From Biomphalaria glabrata (Eukaryota; Mollusca; Gastropoda; Planorbidae): 64,000 bases of DNA. The translations under genes were made by a program, and so were the position numbers. The first letter of the stretch is position 1; every line of letters starts with the position of its first letter. The DNA lies in NCBI RefSeq assembly GCF_947242115.1, contig NC_074716.1, positions 990,001 to 1,054,000 of the forward strand. Reading direction: 5' to 3'. Of this stretch, positions 52,320 to 63,404 are shown piece by piece. The notes beneath the pieces were generated by a model that was given only the letters and a program-made list of their open reading frames with translations, was not told where the DNA came from and ran no database searches.

Positions 52320-52500
52320 AGCATTCAGGCCATCTTCCTTCACTTTCAACTTAAGTCTGTTGAACCTTTGGGGCACCACACAAGATCTGTTGACCGTACT
52401 TCTCTATTCCTCTCAGTTTCTTGCCTTGAATATAATTTTTTGCCAATGACAGGCCTGCCCATTCTTTTATGTTGACTTTTCATCGCTTTCTCTCTCTGTA
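52320..52500 (-). pseudogene. LINE polymerase C-terminal relic
   Basis: Minus strand: NIKEWAGLSLAKN, then a region equivalent to RGIEKYGQQILCGAPKVQ, the same protein end as WEDNIKEWTGL at 29940. Broken. Confidence 0.6.
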
Positions 52501-53485
52501 TATCTATAATAAAGCCCGTCTCTTGCCTTCTTAATTTACCCCCCCCCCTCTTTATAGTTAAGAGCTCCCAATCCTCTCTGCATGTAATGCCCTCCTCTTT
52601 CCCATGTTATTAAATTCATCAAATTCTACTCACCACCTCCCTCTCTCCTTCTTTAGTCGTCCCCTTCTTTCTCTCTATTTTATTTCTTTCTGCCATATAT
52701 TAACACTTCTCTTTTCTCTCTATTCTTTCAAAAGAAGAAGAAGGAACAAAACTGGGATGTTCGTTCTTAAATGAGTGTCGTCACTGTTTATGTCTGATGC
52801 AATGCTCGACAAGGTTAATACCTGCATTTTGATGTATGAACACAGTAACATCCTCGTTCTGTTCTTAAAGCATCAACTTTTGATGCTGTCAAGTTGTGGT
52901 GAAGAGATCTTTGAATATTAAAAAGACACGACAACTACTCCATTAGATCGATAGCTTAAAGCGCTTTATCATAGAAGGAGATCTAGATCTATGGCTTTTT
53001 GGTTTTTCTCAACAGAGGCGGATATTCCATCATTTCAAGAAAACAATCTTACATCTATGGCTTTCTGTTTTATCTTAACAGAGGCGGATATCCATAATTC
53101 CAAGAAAAAAAATCTTTGATTTGTTACATGAGTGGCAGATAAAACCGAGAAGCTACCCTGGGGGATTTAAGTTCGAATCATGACATGAGAGGCGCTGTCT
53201 TTGGTGAGAGTCTAATGGTAACATGGAAACCTTCTCACAGATACCCCCCGCCACACACACAGAGGCACACACACACAAAGAGACAGAGAGATGGAGAGAC
53301 AGAGAGAGAGAGAGAGAGGCCCATTATAGAGATTGTATCACAATTCACTGAGCTGGCTACAGTATGGAAGTTGCTAATTAAAAACAAAACAAAATAGAAA
53401 ATATTTGTGAATTTATTTTCAGCTTACAAGAAAATTAAAAGTAAGTCTGACTATGACTTATATAACTTTAACTTATTTACCATCT
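52501..53485. other. no gene; small tandem duplication
   Basis: 52985-53115 has two ~67-bp copies of 'atctatggctttttgg' to 'acagaggcggatattcc'. (CA)n and (GA)n runs are at 53252-53320. Confidence 0.55.
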
Positions 53486-53780
53486 TACCGAGGCACTGTG
53501 GCTGAGTGGTAAAGCGCTTGGCTTCTTAACCGGAGTTCCCGGGTTTGAATCCTCGTGAAGACCGGAATTCTTAATTTCGGAACTATTGAGCGCCTCTGAG
53601 TCCCCCTCCCCCCCACAGCTATAATGGGTACTTGACATTTGTTGAGGAAAAATCAAAGCCCTTGGTCGTTGTGCTGGCCACAAGACACCCTCGTTAACCA
53701 TAGGCAGAAACAGATGACTTTTACATCCCCTGCCCTATGAATTGCAAGGTCTGAAAGGGGAACTTTACTAAACTTTACAA
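53486..53780 (+). mobile_element. tRNA-derived SINE, family 1
   Basis: Full-length: 'ggcactgtggctgagtggta', 'ccgggtttgaatcctcg', to 'aaggtctgaaaggggaactt'. One of the best-preserved copies. Confidence 0.92.
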
Positions 53781-53924
53781 CGCATTTTATATCTTATGAG
53801 TCATCATCACTTATCATCATATGTTTCAACGTATTCATTCAAGATTCATCTTATAATTTATCTCATTTATTGTAACTAATCTTTCCTTATAGCTTACCTT
53901 TTATCCTGTCTTTTCATGTATCTT

Positions 53925-54150
53925 ATCTTATCTTATATTCATCTTATTTTTATCCCTAACCTTATCTTATCTGTATCTTTATATTATCTTATTAGTTGCA
54001 GACTTCAACTCTACTAAGTCGTATGTTTTCCTGATTCTGGCAACTCGCACCAAGCTCTAACGTTAGGAGTAAGAAGGAACACTTATATAAATCTGTTTTA
54101 GTTTATGCATTAGTGCCTTTACCACTAAAACCAACGACACATAATTTTTA
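53925..54150 (-). mobile_element. LINE 3' end with (TATCT)n tail
   Basis: The TATCT-type tail at 53900-53990 precedes 'gcagacttcaactctactaa' and 'gattctggcaactcgcacca', equivalent to the NGLPELA region of 14225-14680. Confidence 0.5.
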
Positions 54151-54464
54151 AAAAGAAATAATTGAAGTGCTAAGTATGCGCATATACAGGTATGATTCTT
54201 TTATTTTTTTATGCTGCTTATGTATATAACAATTAATATTACAAAAAGATACTTTGGACATTAAAGATTTTTAAAAATTAGTTATAAATGCGTAGGACAG
54301 TGTCATTATTTATTCAACCATCACAATATATGTCTACCATTTCAAGTTATATGATGGCTACACACATTGTTATATCAAAATATAACAAACGCTATATTAA
54401 TGTTAGAGATGTGTATACCACTCTTTAAACACCAATCACTAGTTAATAGCAAACGCATTTTCAA
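54151..54464. other. no gene recognised
   Basis: Nothing supported. Confidence 0.35.
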
Positions 54465-54665
54465 GAGTGAAGGCCACAGATTTGTCTTGGAGTTCGAATC
54501 CCAGGGAAGACTGTGCTTATTATGGCCGCCCCTGAGTCCACCAAACTCTTAATGGTAAAGTGGCTTGTCGTTGTGTTGACCACATGACACCATCGTCAAC
54601 CGTCGGCCAGAGTAACTGATGGGCATCATCTGACTAACAGATAGCAAGGACTATATGGATACTTG
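54465..54665 (+). mobile_element. family-1 SINE, diverged
   Basis: 'ggagttcgaatcccagggaa', 'cgcccctgagtccaccaaac', 'gttgaccacatgacaccatc'. The A-box side is weak. Confidence 0.75.
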
Positions 54666-54842
54666 ACTTGTGTTTGCATGAGACGGCCATATGTAAAAGG
54701 AATGTTTCCGATACTTATAAATAAAACTATATAATTGCTAGTTCCCCTGGGTCTAACTATTTACATTATTGATGGGTATCTTTTTCATTCAATTAAAAAC
54801 ATTAAAATGTGTCAAGCGTTGAGATTATCTCATAGGAAAAAC

Positions 54843-55075
54843 AGATGTGGTGGCTTAGTGGTAAAGCACTTAGCCTCCAAACTAAGGGGTCCAGGATTCG
54901 AATCTTGATGAAGACTGGCAATTCGAATATCGGTATTTCTATGATGCCCCTGAGTCTTATGCGTAACTTATGATAGATGGGAAAATTTATGGTGTGTGTT
55001 TGTTGTGCTGGCCACATGACATCCTTGGTAACCATCGGCCATAGAAAAAGATAACCTTAACATCTTAACATATCG
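54843..55075 (+). mobile_element. family-1 SINE
   Basis: 'gatgtggtggcttagtggta', 'aggattcgaatcttgatgaa', 'gtgctggccacatgacatcc'. Confidence 0.82.
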
Positions 55076-55137
55076 CAGTGATAATTTGTTTTTTTCTCAC
55101 ATCAAAAAGTTGTCTGTTGTACATTATTTAGTTATGG

Positions 55138-55225
55138 AAAAGTATGTAGGTCACAGCTGGGGCTGCGTAAACACAGGAAATACTTCATTCCTCATTAATC
55201 TTCGGTCTCGTAGACAAGCCTTATC
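55138..55225 (+). pseudogene. LINE zinc-finger tail, second copy
   Basis: 'gtaggtcacagctggggctg' to 'tcgtagacaagccttatcat' matches 50935-51020. Confidence 0.7.
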
Positions 55226-55309
55226 ATTAGTTTGATTATGTTTCAAAGGAAAATTTTCTGTATAGGTTTTTGTTCAGTGGGCTATTTAATTACATGATAT
55301 ACAGGTTAT

Positions 55310-55550
55310 CCAGAAATAATTATTTTCCGCGTTCAGATTTAATTATTCATTTTCGCCACTTATATTTCTCTGCCCTGTTACGATTAAACTTCAATTATGT
55401 TTTTGTTTTAATTAGAAAATATTATAAATGGTATAGATTTTTTTTATATAACACCAAATAAAGTAAAAAAAAACAACAACAAAAATTAAGTTAATTTTTG
55501 GGGGTCACATCAACGATGGTATCATCAATCAGGACAGAAAGAGTTAAGCA
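55310..55550 (+). repeat. dispersed repeat copy 2
   Basis: Matches 7250-7550: 'gttacgattaaacttcaatt', 'tttatataacaccaaataaa', 'gtcacatcaacgatggtatc', 'atcaggacagaaagag'. Confidence 0.65.
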
Positions 55551-55904
55551 ATGAATAAAATGATTCTCTGTAAAGGATGCTATTTATTTTTAGTAACAAC
55601 AATTAGCATTTTAATTTTCATTAAATATACAAGCTAATATAAATATACAAGTATACAATTTTGAATGAGAAAACAGATTTAGAAGAAGAATATAACCAGA
55701 GATAATATGAACATTTAGAAAATATTACCAACATATGTCAAACATTTAAATATATTTAACTAACCAAAAAAAAACCAACAAGCTAACATAGGAGTTCAAT
55801 GGTGCGATGCATTTCTATGACGCAAAATGCCAGGACGACATGCGTTTTTTCCTCCTTACAAACAATTTCCAAGGTCTTGCTTTAGTCTTAAACAAAATTA
55901 CAGG
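55551..55904. other. no gene recognised
   Basis: AT-rich, nothing supported. Confidence 0.35.
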
Positions 55905-56095
55905 CTTGTTTTGTTTTGTTTGACATGTTTCGGATGTTCCTTCAGAGTTGAAGATAGTTTACTTCCTAGTCCAAACCTCCCGCAGGACGACGGGGGATGA
56001 TAGCGGGCAGGGTTTGAACCCTCGACCGTCGATAAATCCGAACGACAGTCCAGCGCGCAAACCGCACGACCAGGCAGCCATCCAAGTGAGTGCCT
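55905..56095 (-). mobile_element. tRNA-derived SINE, family 2
   Basis: Third copy; on plus it runs 'tgacatgtttcggatgttcc' to 'cgcacgaccaggcagccatc'. Confidence 0.87.
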
Positions 56096-56204
56096 CGGGT
56101 AATTAAAAAGGGAGTCCTCGAAGAATGAGGAACATTTGGCTGATTTATTTCAGTTGTTTGTTGCTTCTCTAAAAAAAAAAAGAAAAGAAAGAAAAACAAC
56201 ATTT

Positions 56205-57166
56205 AAGTAGGACAACATTCAAGGGGGACAAAATTAAAGTGTTGCAACATTCAAGTAGGACATTTAAGCAGGACAACATTCAGGAAGGACAGCATTCAAG
56301 CAGGACAAACATTAAGTAGGATAAGTGAGACCAGGAAAAAAAATCGAAATATATAAATAGGACAACATTCAAGGAGGACAACATTCAGGTAGGACAACAT
56401 TCAAGTTAGATAACATTCAAGTAGAATGATTTAAAAAAAACATTAAAGAAGGACAACGTTCAAGGAGGACAACATTCAAGGAGACAACATTCAAGGAGGA
56501 CAACATCCAAGGAGGACAAAATTAAATTAAGACAACATTCAAGTAGGATAATTGAATGATTTAAAAGAAACATTAAAGAAGGACAACATTCAAGTAAGAC
56601 AACATTCAAGGAGGACAACATTCAAGTAGGACAACATTCATGTAGGACAACATTCAAGTTAGACAACATTCAAGTAGGACAACATTCAAGTAGGACAACA
56701 TTCAAGCAGGACAACAATTAAGTAGTATAATCGAGACCAGGAAAAAAAATTATCGAAATAGAAATAGAATTATTTAAAAAAAAACATTAAAGAAGGACAA
56801 CGTTCAAGGAGGACAACATTCAAGGAGGATAACATCCAAATAGGACAAAATTAAATTAGGACAACATTCAAGTAGGATAATAGAATGATTTTTAAAAAAA
56901 TATTAAAGGAGGACAACATTCAAGTAAGACAACATTCAAGGAGGACAACATTCATGTAGGACAACATTCATGTAGGACAATATTCAAGTTAGACAACATT
57001 CAAGGAGGACAACATTCAAGGAAGACAAAATTCAGGTAGGACAACATTCAAGTAGGACAACATTCAAGTAAGACAACATTAAATTAGGACAACATTCAAG
57101 TAGGACAACATTCAACTAGGACAACATTCAAGTAGGACAACATTCAAGTAGGACAACATTCAAGCA
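56205..57166. repeat. 16-bp satellite, about 55 copies
   Basis: Unit 'caagtaggacaacatt' with caagga, catgta, caagtt and aaatta variants. Twice a larger block ending in 'gaatgatttaaaa(a)' plus 'cattaaagaaggac' recurs, showing higher-order duplication. Confidence 0.93.
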
Positions 57167-57374
57167 TAATCTTCCAGATTGAAAATGGTTTATATGAAAG
57201 AGTAGAATTATCTTAAAATTAAAATTTGTAGCAGCGAGACTTCTAGAAATCTGTAATCTAAAAAGTATAAAGCAAGCATATTGAAAGGGGACTTTCGAAG
57301 AGTTCTAAAACGGTTTAGGACTAGAACCATAAGTTCCCGACCGCAGAACGAAGGAGCTAATGGGCTCAAATGTG
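57167..57374. other. no gene recognised
   Basis: Nothing supported. Confidence 0.35.
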
Positions 57375-57530
57375 AACCTTTCAGATCTACGGGGCAAACA
57401 CCTTTACTTATCCACAACAAATGCTAGGTATCCATTAAACATTTAAAGTCCGTCTTCATCGGGTCTTGAACTCAAGACCACTTGTTTCAGAAGTCAAGCC
57501 CTTTGCCATTCAGCCATCACGCCCATTTTT
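57375..57530 (-). mobile_element. family-1 SINE, diverged
   Basis: 'tcagatctacggggcaaaca' then 'gtcttgaactcaagaccact' and 'ccattcagccatcacgccca'; the middle is shortened. Confidence 0.65.
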
Positions 57531-57601
57531 TTTTATCAAAGATAAGATAAGATAAGTAGATAGACTAATAATCTTACCATGAAATTAGTCAAATAACTTA
57601 C

Positions 57602-57678
57602 AGCATACTTTATCTTTAACTTTGCCAGCTCTGCTTCAACTAACTTTAGTATTTTAGTCACGCCTTCTTCACCCTGGG
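57602..57678 (-). CDS. candidate exon of an unknown gene (a)
   Basis: Strong acceptor tctctgttacag and donor GCT|GTAAGT frame QGEEGVTKILKLVEAELAKL and KIKYA, a short amphipathic, coil-prone helix. 77 nt, phase 1 in and 0 out. It joins in phase with the candidate at 60902-60975. I do not recognise the protein. Confidence 0.45.
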
Positions 57679-57796
57679 CTGTAACAGAGATATCATTTTA
57701 GTAGTCTTATCTAAAGTTTATCACCTTTACTTAAAAATGTTGGCATTACTGCTTCGTGGCACCAAGGATTTACCCAGGTAAAGAGAACATCGTTAT

Positions 57797-58540
57797 TGAC
57801 AGAGGCGTAGTGAGCAAAGCGTGCACCCGGCTGAAGGCACACTATTGGCGCCCCCCGCCCCATGAACATCACATAGAAATATAGACTTGTTGATAAAATG
57901 TATTTAATAATAATAGGCCTACTGTTGTAATCCTATTGGCGACGCGATAGAGTTAACTGTGTACAATCAGCTGACATATGTGACACAGGCCAGTAATACA
58001 GTTTAGCGGACTATGTCGACGGACAAAGGACAATACTGGTATGACGTTTGCACGTAAAGATGGCCCGTGTTGCGGTCATGTGATCAGAAGCCTTGGTAGA
58101 CCAGAGACAGAGTGTGTAATGTAGTGTAATTTCAGTATAGGACAGCTGTTGACCATGCAATCGGTCCTAGTGGAGTCCTTGAGTAAAACGTACCACTCCA
58201 GGAAGAGATATAGAGACAGTAGTTTAGTTTAGTACGGCAGTACGGTGACGAACAGTGTAACATTTGTAGTCAGTTTATTGTGCTGCCAATTGTGTTGTAC
58301 TACTATATTTTGGAACTCTAGCTGTCAAGTTCTTGAGTTTGATGTGTGTATTGAGCAGTGTTTGGAAAAGGCCTGATTAAAAGAGAGGGAGAGAATCGTA
58401 CTAAATACAATACAAATAACCTTATAATGTATTACCTAACAAAAATATCTACAATAATTGTATTTTTTGAAGCCTTTCTGTGTGTGGCGACCAGTGCATC
58501 GTGCCCCCTTGCCCCCCCTCCCATCACTACGGTTCTGGCT
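57797..58540. mobile_element. MITE relic with an LTR inside
   Basis: 'cagaggcgtagtgagcaaag' on the left and 'catcactacggttctg' on the right resemble the inverted ends of a G/C-rich MITE (with 'cccccgcccc' and 'cccccttgccccccc' just inside). The middle is a solo LTR. The flanks give no clear target duplication. Confidence 0.5.
57923..58403 (+). mobile_element. solo LTR (fossil), relative of 47474-47962
   Basis: Starts TGTTGTAATCC and ends near ATCGTACTA. Shares 'ccaattgtgtt', 'gtcaagttcttgagtttga'-type and 'ggcctgatt' blocks with 47474-47962. No intact target duplication, so it is older than that copy. Confidence 0.6.
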
Positions 58541-58552
58541 CTCACTAAGCTC

Positions 58553-59420
58553 CAGTAACAGAATACACATGTGTGCCTCAAGGAAGTCTTAGGTCCTCTG
58601 ATGTTTCTAATATACACATAGGACCTACCAAATGGCATTAATTCAGGCACAAAAAAGTCAGGTTATTTGCAGATGATTGCGTAATATATAGAACAATAAA
58701 AAACTACACAATATACTTGTCACACAATTGTAGATAGGTCAAGGTTATTCACAAAATGTAGAGAACTTTGTACTCAAATTACATCCCCCCTTTATGACGC
58801 ATAAAAAAGTTCCCCTTTCAGACCTTGTGATCTATAGGGCAGATGATGTGAAGGTCATCTGTTTCTGTGGCATATGGCAACAGTGGTAACAGGGGTGTCA
58901 TTTGGCCAGCACAACGACCAACAGCCTTTACTTTTCCCCAACTAGTGTGAGGTACTCATTAGAGCTGGGTGGACTCAAAGGCGCCCATAGATATCGAGAA
59001 TAAAAGGGCTAGTCTTCAAGAGAAAGCTGGAACCTCTGGTTTGGAAGCCAACCGATTTACCGCTAAGCCACCGCGCTTCTGTTATGACACATTGAAAGGA
59101 CAAAAGTACCACACATACCTTAATAGCAGCTGCTTATCTGAAAAAGGGGAGGGATTTGGTTACATGAACTCTCACAGCGCCAGACAGAAGCCAAGGGATA
59201 GATGATAAACGTATCATGGAATCCCAATAGGGTCTTTTAACAGAAATTTGTATACATCGAACAAGCCCTAAACTAAAACTCTATTTAACTTTTGTTAGCC
59301 CAACATTAAATTAATTTGGGACAACCCCCTACCCCCCCCCCCCCCACAAGTCGCTAAAAAGAAAGATAATAAGATACAAAATAAAGCTACGAAACTAATA
59401 AAAATGAATAATCACTTTTG
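58553..59420 (+). pseudogene. LINE reverse-transcriptase relic split by a SINE
   Basis: 'gtgtgcctcaaggaagtctt' corresponds to the PQGS block, then VRLFADDCVIYRTIKN is the catalytic FADD motif. After the SINE at 58803-59083, pieces like LYLTFVSPTLN and RYKIKLRN resemble the following LVRPxLEY and IQNKATR blocks. Broken frames throughout. Confidence 0.65.
58803..59083 (-). mobile_element. tRNA-derived SINE, family 1, nested
   Basis: Complete copy from 'aaagttcccctttcagacct' to the head 'taccgctaagccaccgcgct', inserted in a LINE relic. Confidence 0.88.
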
Positions 59421-59737
59421 ATTAGAGTGCAGGAGTGGGTAAATTACGTGACCCGGGCCAGTGCGGAGTGTTTTATGCGCCGCGAAAGCCAACAGAAATC
59501 AGATGTGCCCACAGTTTATACATATAAAAAAATGCAAATATATAAAAGTAATAATTATAAATATCTATAGAATCTTTAAATTTCTGATTCTTATCTGTTA
59601 TGAGAAGAAGGTAAACAAACATTGTCTCTACATGTCATTCTTAAAAGTTTAAAGTAAACGAAGATTATTCTTATTGGCAATATTTCGAAGTATTCAATCA
59701 ATTACAAACTCAGACCAATACTTATTTAATACTATGA

Positions 59738-59870
59738 AGAACAGTGTTGAAAGTGTTGGGTTAGCTTGGGACAAGATGGCGAGTGTAACAACAGATGAAG
59801 CCCGTGCTTTGACTGAGAAAAACACGTTTTTTTTTATTATTTAAAGAACAATTTGATTAAAGCTCCAGAG
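59738..59870 (+). pseudogene. hAT transposase fragment
   Basis: KNSVESVGLAWDKMASVTTD followed by EARALTEKN resembles the LxWxKlvsVTTDGAPAMtGk block of ZBED/GTF2IRD2-type hAT transposases, with Gly replaced by Glu. Very short. Confidence 0.5.
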
Positions 59871-59882
59871 TACACACCTCAA

Positions 59883-60030
59883 AGAGGCGAGGTGGCTGAG
59901 CGGTAAAGCGATCGGCTTCTGAACCTGGGGTCACGGGTTCAATTCCCGGTGAAGACTGGGATTTTTATTTTGGGATTCTTGGGTGCCTCTGATGGGTCCC
60001 TGACATTAGCTGGGGAAGACACCCTATGAC
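59883..60030 (+). mobile_element. family-1 SINE, 3'-shortened
   Basis: Clean head 'aggtggctgagcggtaaagc', B-box 'cgggttcaattcccgg', then the body jumps from 'cattagctggggaa' to 'gacaccctatgac'. Confidence 0.85.
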
Positions 60031-60379
60031 ACTTATATATAAAAGCTTATATTCAGCATAGTTATATCAATTAGCAGTTTGGGTCAGTCTTATTAAATGT
60101 GTAATAGATCTAGACTAAAAATAAAATGCATTTATAACAATCTATTAATGTGAGGAGGCTCGACTACGTTATTTCAAATTCATGGCCCAAGCCTTCTCAA
60201 CATTGTAACCACTCTGCTAGAGGAGAGCTTATGATCATGGACGCTTGTAATGCCTATTGTTTCTAAAGTCTCGACCTACTTTTAAGGTTTATGTTCACTA
60301 ATACTTAGACTATGACCTAAAAAGTGGACTGATTCAGCTTTTTTTAAAATTCATTCTTGTGTTGTCGGGTAAAAGGAAA

Positions 60380-60500
60380 TAATTGTGCACATTTCAGTTT
60401 GATCCGAAATTGTGTGTGGTAGATATAACGTGTACAAACTTTTACCAGACGGACACATAAACAGACAGCGTGAGTTGATGTAAACGATCTAATAAAATCA
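60380..60500 (+). repeat. dispersed repeat ('gatccgagaatggg' family)
   Basis: 'ataattgtgcacatttcag', 'tgatccgaaatt', 'acaaacttttaccagacgga', 'gagttgatgtaa'. Confidence 0.55.
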
Positions 60501-60516
60501 TGTAAAGGCAAAATAT

Positions 60517-60890
60517 TGTTGTAACCCTGCCTTGCACCAGTGCTTGAGGTGCGCACTAGCGCACTGTTGAACGTAAACAGAAAGATACTAGAATGGAGAG
60601 AAGCACAGTGCATCAGGGATTGTGAAGAGTCTGAATGTGTGAGAAACTAAGAGGCCAACTTTTGTGCTGCCTGAAGGTTGTAGAAGGGACCTGGAGCGAA
60701 GCGGGGAAGGCTTTCGTTGGTCCACATTCGGGTTAAGTAACAAAGGACTGGTATACTTAGTAGTAAGACTCTGAGGAAGCCTAAGGGTGTTATGTGTTTG
60801 CCCTAGTGAATAAACACACGTATTTATTTCCTGTTAAACTGTGTTGAGTTGCTTGCCTATTCGTTGAGTGCCTAGCCGAGAGTTGCAACA
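60517..60890 (+). mobile_element. solo LTR (fossil), 374 bp
   Basis: TGTTGTAAC...GTTGCAACA with identical 4-bp flanks 'atat' (60513-60516, 60891-60894). AATAAA near 60808 supports plus orientation. Different family from 47474. Clean ends suggest a fairly young insertion. Confidence 0.8.
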
Positions 60891-60901
60891 ATATTTTACA
60901 C

Positions 60902-60975
60902 CATGCTGGGACTGAAAATTCTGCACAGTGTAGCTACTTGCTGGTCCACGGCTACTTCCTCTGCCTCCTCCTATG
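60902..60975 (-). CDS. candidate exon of an unknown gene (b)
   Basis: Acceptor attttttag, donor CATG|GTGTAA. Encodes IGGGRGSSRGPASSYTVQNF then QSQH, 74 nt. It ends with one base that, with the two leading bases of 57602-57678, makes an Ala codon. The LTR at 60517 would sit in the intron. Confidence 0.4.
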
Positions 60976-61084
60976 CTAAAAAATAAAAATTAAGTTGAAA
61001 TTATTGCTAACAGAAAATTCAGCTGCGGTTTCAAAGAACGAAATTGATTAATTAGTACTAATTTGTTAATTTCTCGATTTATTC

Positions 61085-61190
61085 GTCTATTGTCATCGAC
61101 TATGAATAATTATGCTAAAAATACAACTTGACCCGAGAATGGGAATAGGGAGAAAAAACGTGCCAAATGACAATGAAGGGATGAAATCCA
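61085..61190 (+). repeat. dispersed repeat ('gatccgagaatggg' family)
   Basis: 'gactatgaataattatgc', 'cttgacccgagaatggga'. Confidence 0.6.
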
Positions 61191-61304
61191 CAAATACAGC
61201 ATTAAGTTGCATTTATTTCCCTTATTTCGATATAAAACAAAATAATAAATAACCAAAAATTAAGTACCTAATTTGATAATTTTTTAAATTGATTCATCTC
61301 TTGT

Positions 61305-61415
61305 CAGGTTCAATAAATAATTGTGCAAAGTTCTAACTTGATCCGAGAATGAGAAATGGGAGATAAACGTTCAAACATTTTACCAGAGAGACAGACTGGG
61401 TTGGTATAAGTTTCG
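61305..61415 (+). repeat. dispersed repeat ('gatccgagaatggg' family)
   Basis: 'aataattgtgcaaagttcta', 'cttgatccgagaatgaga', 'ttttaccagagagacaga'. Confidence 0.6.
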
Positions 61416-61554
61416 GGCTCAATACCCAGTTGGGAATATTCATCTCAAGAATGTCTTCAAAACACATGGTTGGGATGTCAAACTAAATACTTCAAAACAG
61501 TACTGAGAAAAGAGTTGATTAATAAACAAATGTTTCCGTGCTGCAGTAAACACA

Positions 61555-61660
61555 ACTCTGCCCGAGTCGGGTTTCGAACCTCGAGCCCCATTTATAGGTA
61601 GCCAAGCCAAGCCAAGTACAATTCAGGCGCACTTAGCCTCTCGACCACGCTTCCCATCAT
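61555..61660 (-). mobile_element. tRNA-like sequence, possible other SINE
   Basis: On the minus strand 'gcgtggtcgagaggctaagt' (A-box-like) and 'gaggttcgaaacccgac' (B-box) are about 60 bp apart. Too long between boxes for a clean tRNA gene, so a SINE head is more likely. Confidence 0.5.
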
Positions 61661-61875
61661 TGGATAAGCATGCTTTTAGATTTAAAAAAAATGTTCATTA
61701 TTTTCATCTTACTGCGTAACACCTATGGAGGTACGATGACTACAGTTTGTGAACTGCTGGTTTACATAACTTACCAAACAGCTAAACTTGTGCCAAGTGT
61801 TGCACCTGTATTAAATTTAAAAACAAGAAAATAAAAGATAAAATTGAAAAGAATAATTGGGTTTCCACGTATCCG

Positions 61876-61945
61876 TAGTGGGAGGCTCGGTGGTTGAGGG
61901 ATAAAGGGCTTGACTTCCAAACCGAGGGTCCCGGGTTTCTCAATG
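61876..61945 (+). mobile_element. family-1 SINE head fragment
   Basis: 'aggctcggtggttgagggat' and 'gagggtcccgggttt' only. Confidence 0.65.
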
Positions 61946-62282
61946 ATGTTCCACCTTAAATGGTTTCATAGCGACTTAAATTAAAACTTTGTTACATAAA
62001 AAGCTCAAATAAAACAGTTTGTTTGACAGGGAAGGAAGGATGACATATTACTAATAAGAATAACCAATACTGTACCTTCTATAGATCTTGCTAGATTCGG
62101 CCAGATATATATATATATTACTTTCATATATACAATTAAGCTAATTAAAATAAGATGTTAAAATTTAAAAATAAACAAAATTCTTTCAACTAACAGGTTT
62201 ACAATTCAAAGATTTAGCTAAAGTACAGATCATTGGTGAGAAAATAAACTTAAAGTCTTGACATGCTTAAATGAGATCCACT

Positions 62283-62378
62283 ATCGTAGACCCCCCATTT
62301 TAAAGTCATAGTGCCCTAATTTATTTTTTCACTTCCGTAGACCCCCTGGAAGTCCTCGTAGACCCCTGGGAATCACTG
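62283..62378. mobile_element. hAT-type MITE fragment
   Basis: 'tcgtagaccccccatttta' and 'gtagacccctgggaatcactg' resemble ends of common hAT-derived elements. No duplication identified. Confidence 0.5.
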
Positions 62379-62612
62379 ACTTAATGGAAAGGCTGATTAA
62401 GCTCCAGAGTACACACCTCCAAGTAAAGAGAGGTTCAAGTCAAAACCAAAAGTTACAATTTCACACTTTAAAAACGTTGCAAAATTTGTACATTATTTTG
62501 GTCCACATACAATGCTATGGATTGTTTACAATTTTTAAATAAGCCTGTGTAAGATCAGGTCAATGGTGATTGAATGTGATAGCAGTCACAAGGATAACAA
62601 CTACGTTGAATA

Positions 62613-62617
<5 letters not shown>

Positions 62618-62668
<51 letters not shown>
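62618..62668. repeat. (TA)n microsatellite
   Basis: About 25 dinucleotide units. Confidence 0.97.
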
Positions 62669-62673
<5 letters not shown>

Positions 62674-62754
62674 CCCCCGTCCCTTTTTTTTTTAATGCAG
62701 CCCTCGATAGAAAAAAAAATCATCTTAAGAAGAAAAAAAGTGATGCATAGGCTC

Positions 62755-63259
62755 CATGGGCGAACTGGGGGTTAAAATCGTCTAAGGCATTTTTATACAA
62801 TCCGGCCCACAAATCGTATATCACTTGATGGACATCCATTTCTAGGTCTACCTGTCCTGAAAATCATTTGTTAAGTTTGATAATGTCTCGATAACTGAAT
62901 ACATTCACTTGGTATCTTTTGAAGAAATATAGTAGACCGTATGTTGCTTTTAAATCGCTCAAAGTGTGGGCCTAAAAGGATGAAACCTACTAGTAGCACT
63001 GTCTACGGGTGTAAACTTTTCCATTATTTCGTAAAATGTGTTAGATTAAATTAGCATTACACTGTAGAGTCTGTCAAATATTTTTTTTTAACCCGACGCT
63101 CAGAGGGCCCCGTTTACAAGAGGATATTATAAAACGTTTACCAATTTAATACGTTCTATAGAGGCATTCATGAGGCCTTTTAGGTGGCCCCTACCGGCCC
63201 ATTCGGTTACCGGCCCACCGGGCATATGCCCGAATGCCCATAGAGCCAGTCCGCCCCTG
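62755..63259. mobile_element. 505-bp hAT-type MITE with perfect target duplication
   Basis: Left end 'catgggcgaactgggg', right end 'gagccagtccgcccctg', imperfect inverted repeats of the CAGGGGCGGACTGG type. Identical 8-bp flanks 'ataggctc' at 62747-62754 and 63260-63267. No transposase inside. Confidence 0.9.
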
Positions 63260-63404
63260 ATAGGCTCTATGAATGTTGAAAAGAGATGACCTACATCCGA
63301 TTACTGATCTTTTCTGTATATCTCTCTCCTGTATTTGACCTACCAAAGGTCCTGAAAACAGTGAAGGTTTGTTCCTGAACTTATGCAATTTGATAATTCG
63401 TTTA

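Noticed and set aside
57602-57678. Glycolate/hydroxyacid oxidase C-terminal exon
   Set aside because: QGEEGVTKILKLVEAELAKL recalls the QGEKGVQDVLEILKEEF region, but the continuation lacks the AMxLxG block and the adjoining exon candidate does not fit that enzyme.
59883-59965. tRNA genes suggested by A- and B-box motifs in SINE heads
   Set aside because: The same heads are always joined to the SINE body and occur many times. Acceptor stems do not close convincingly.
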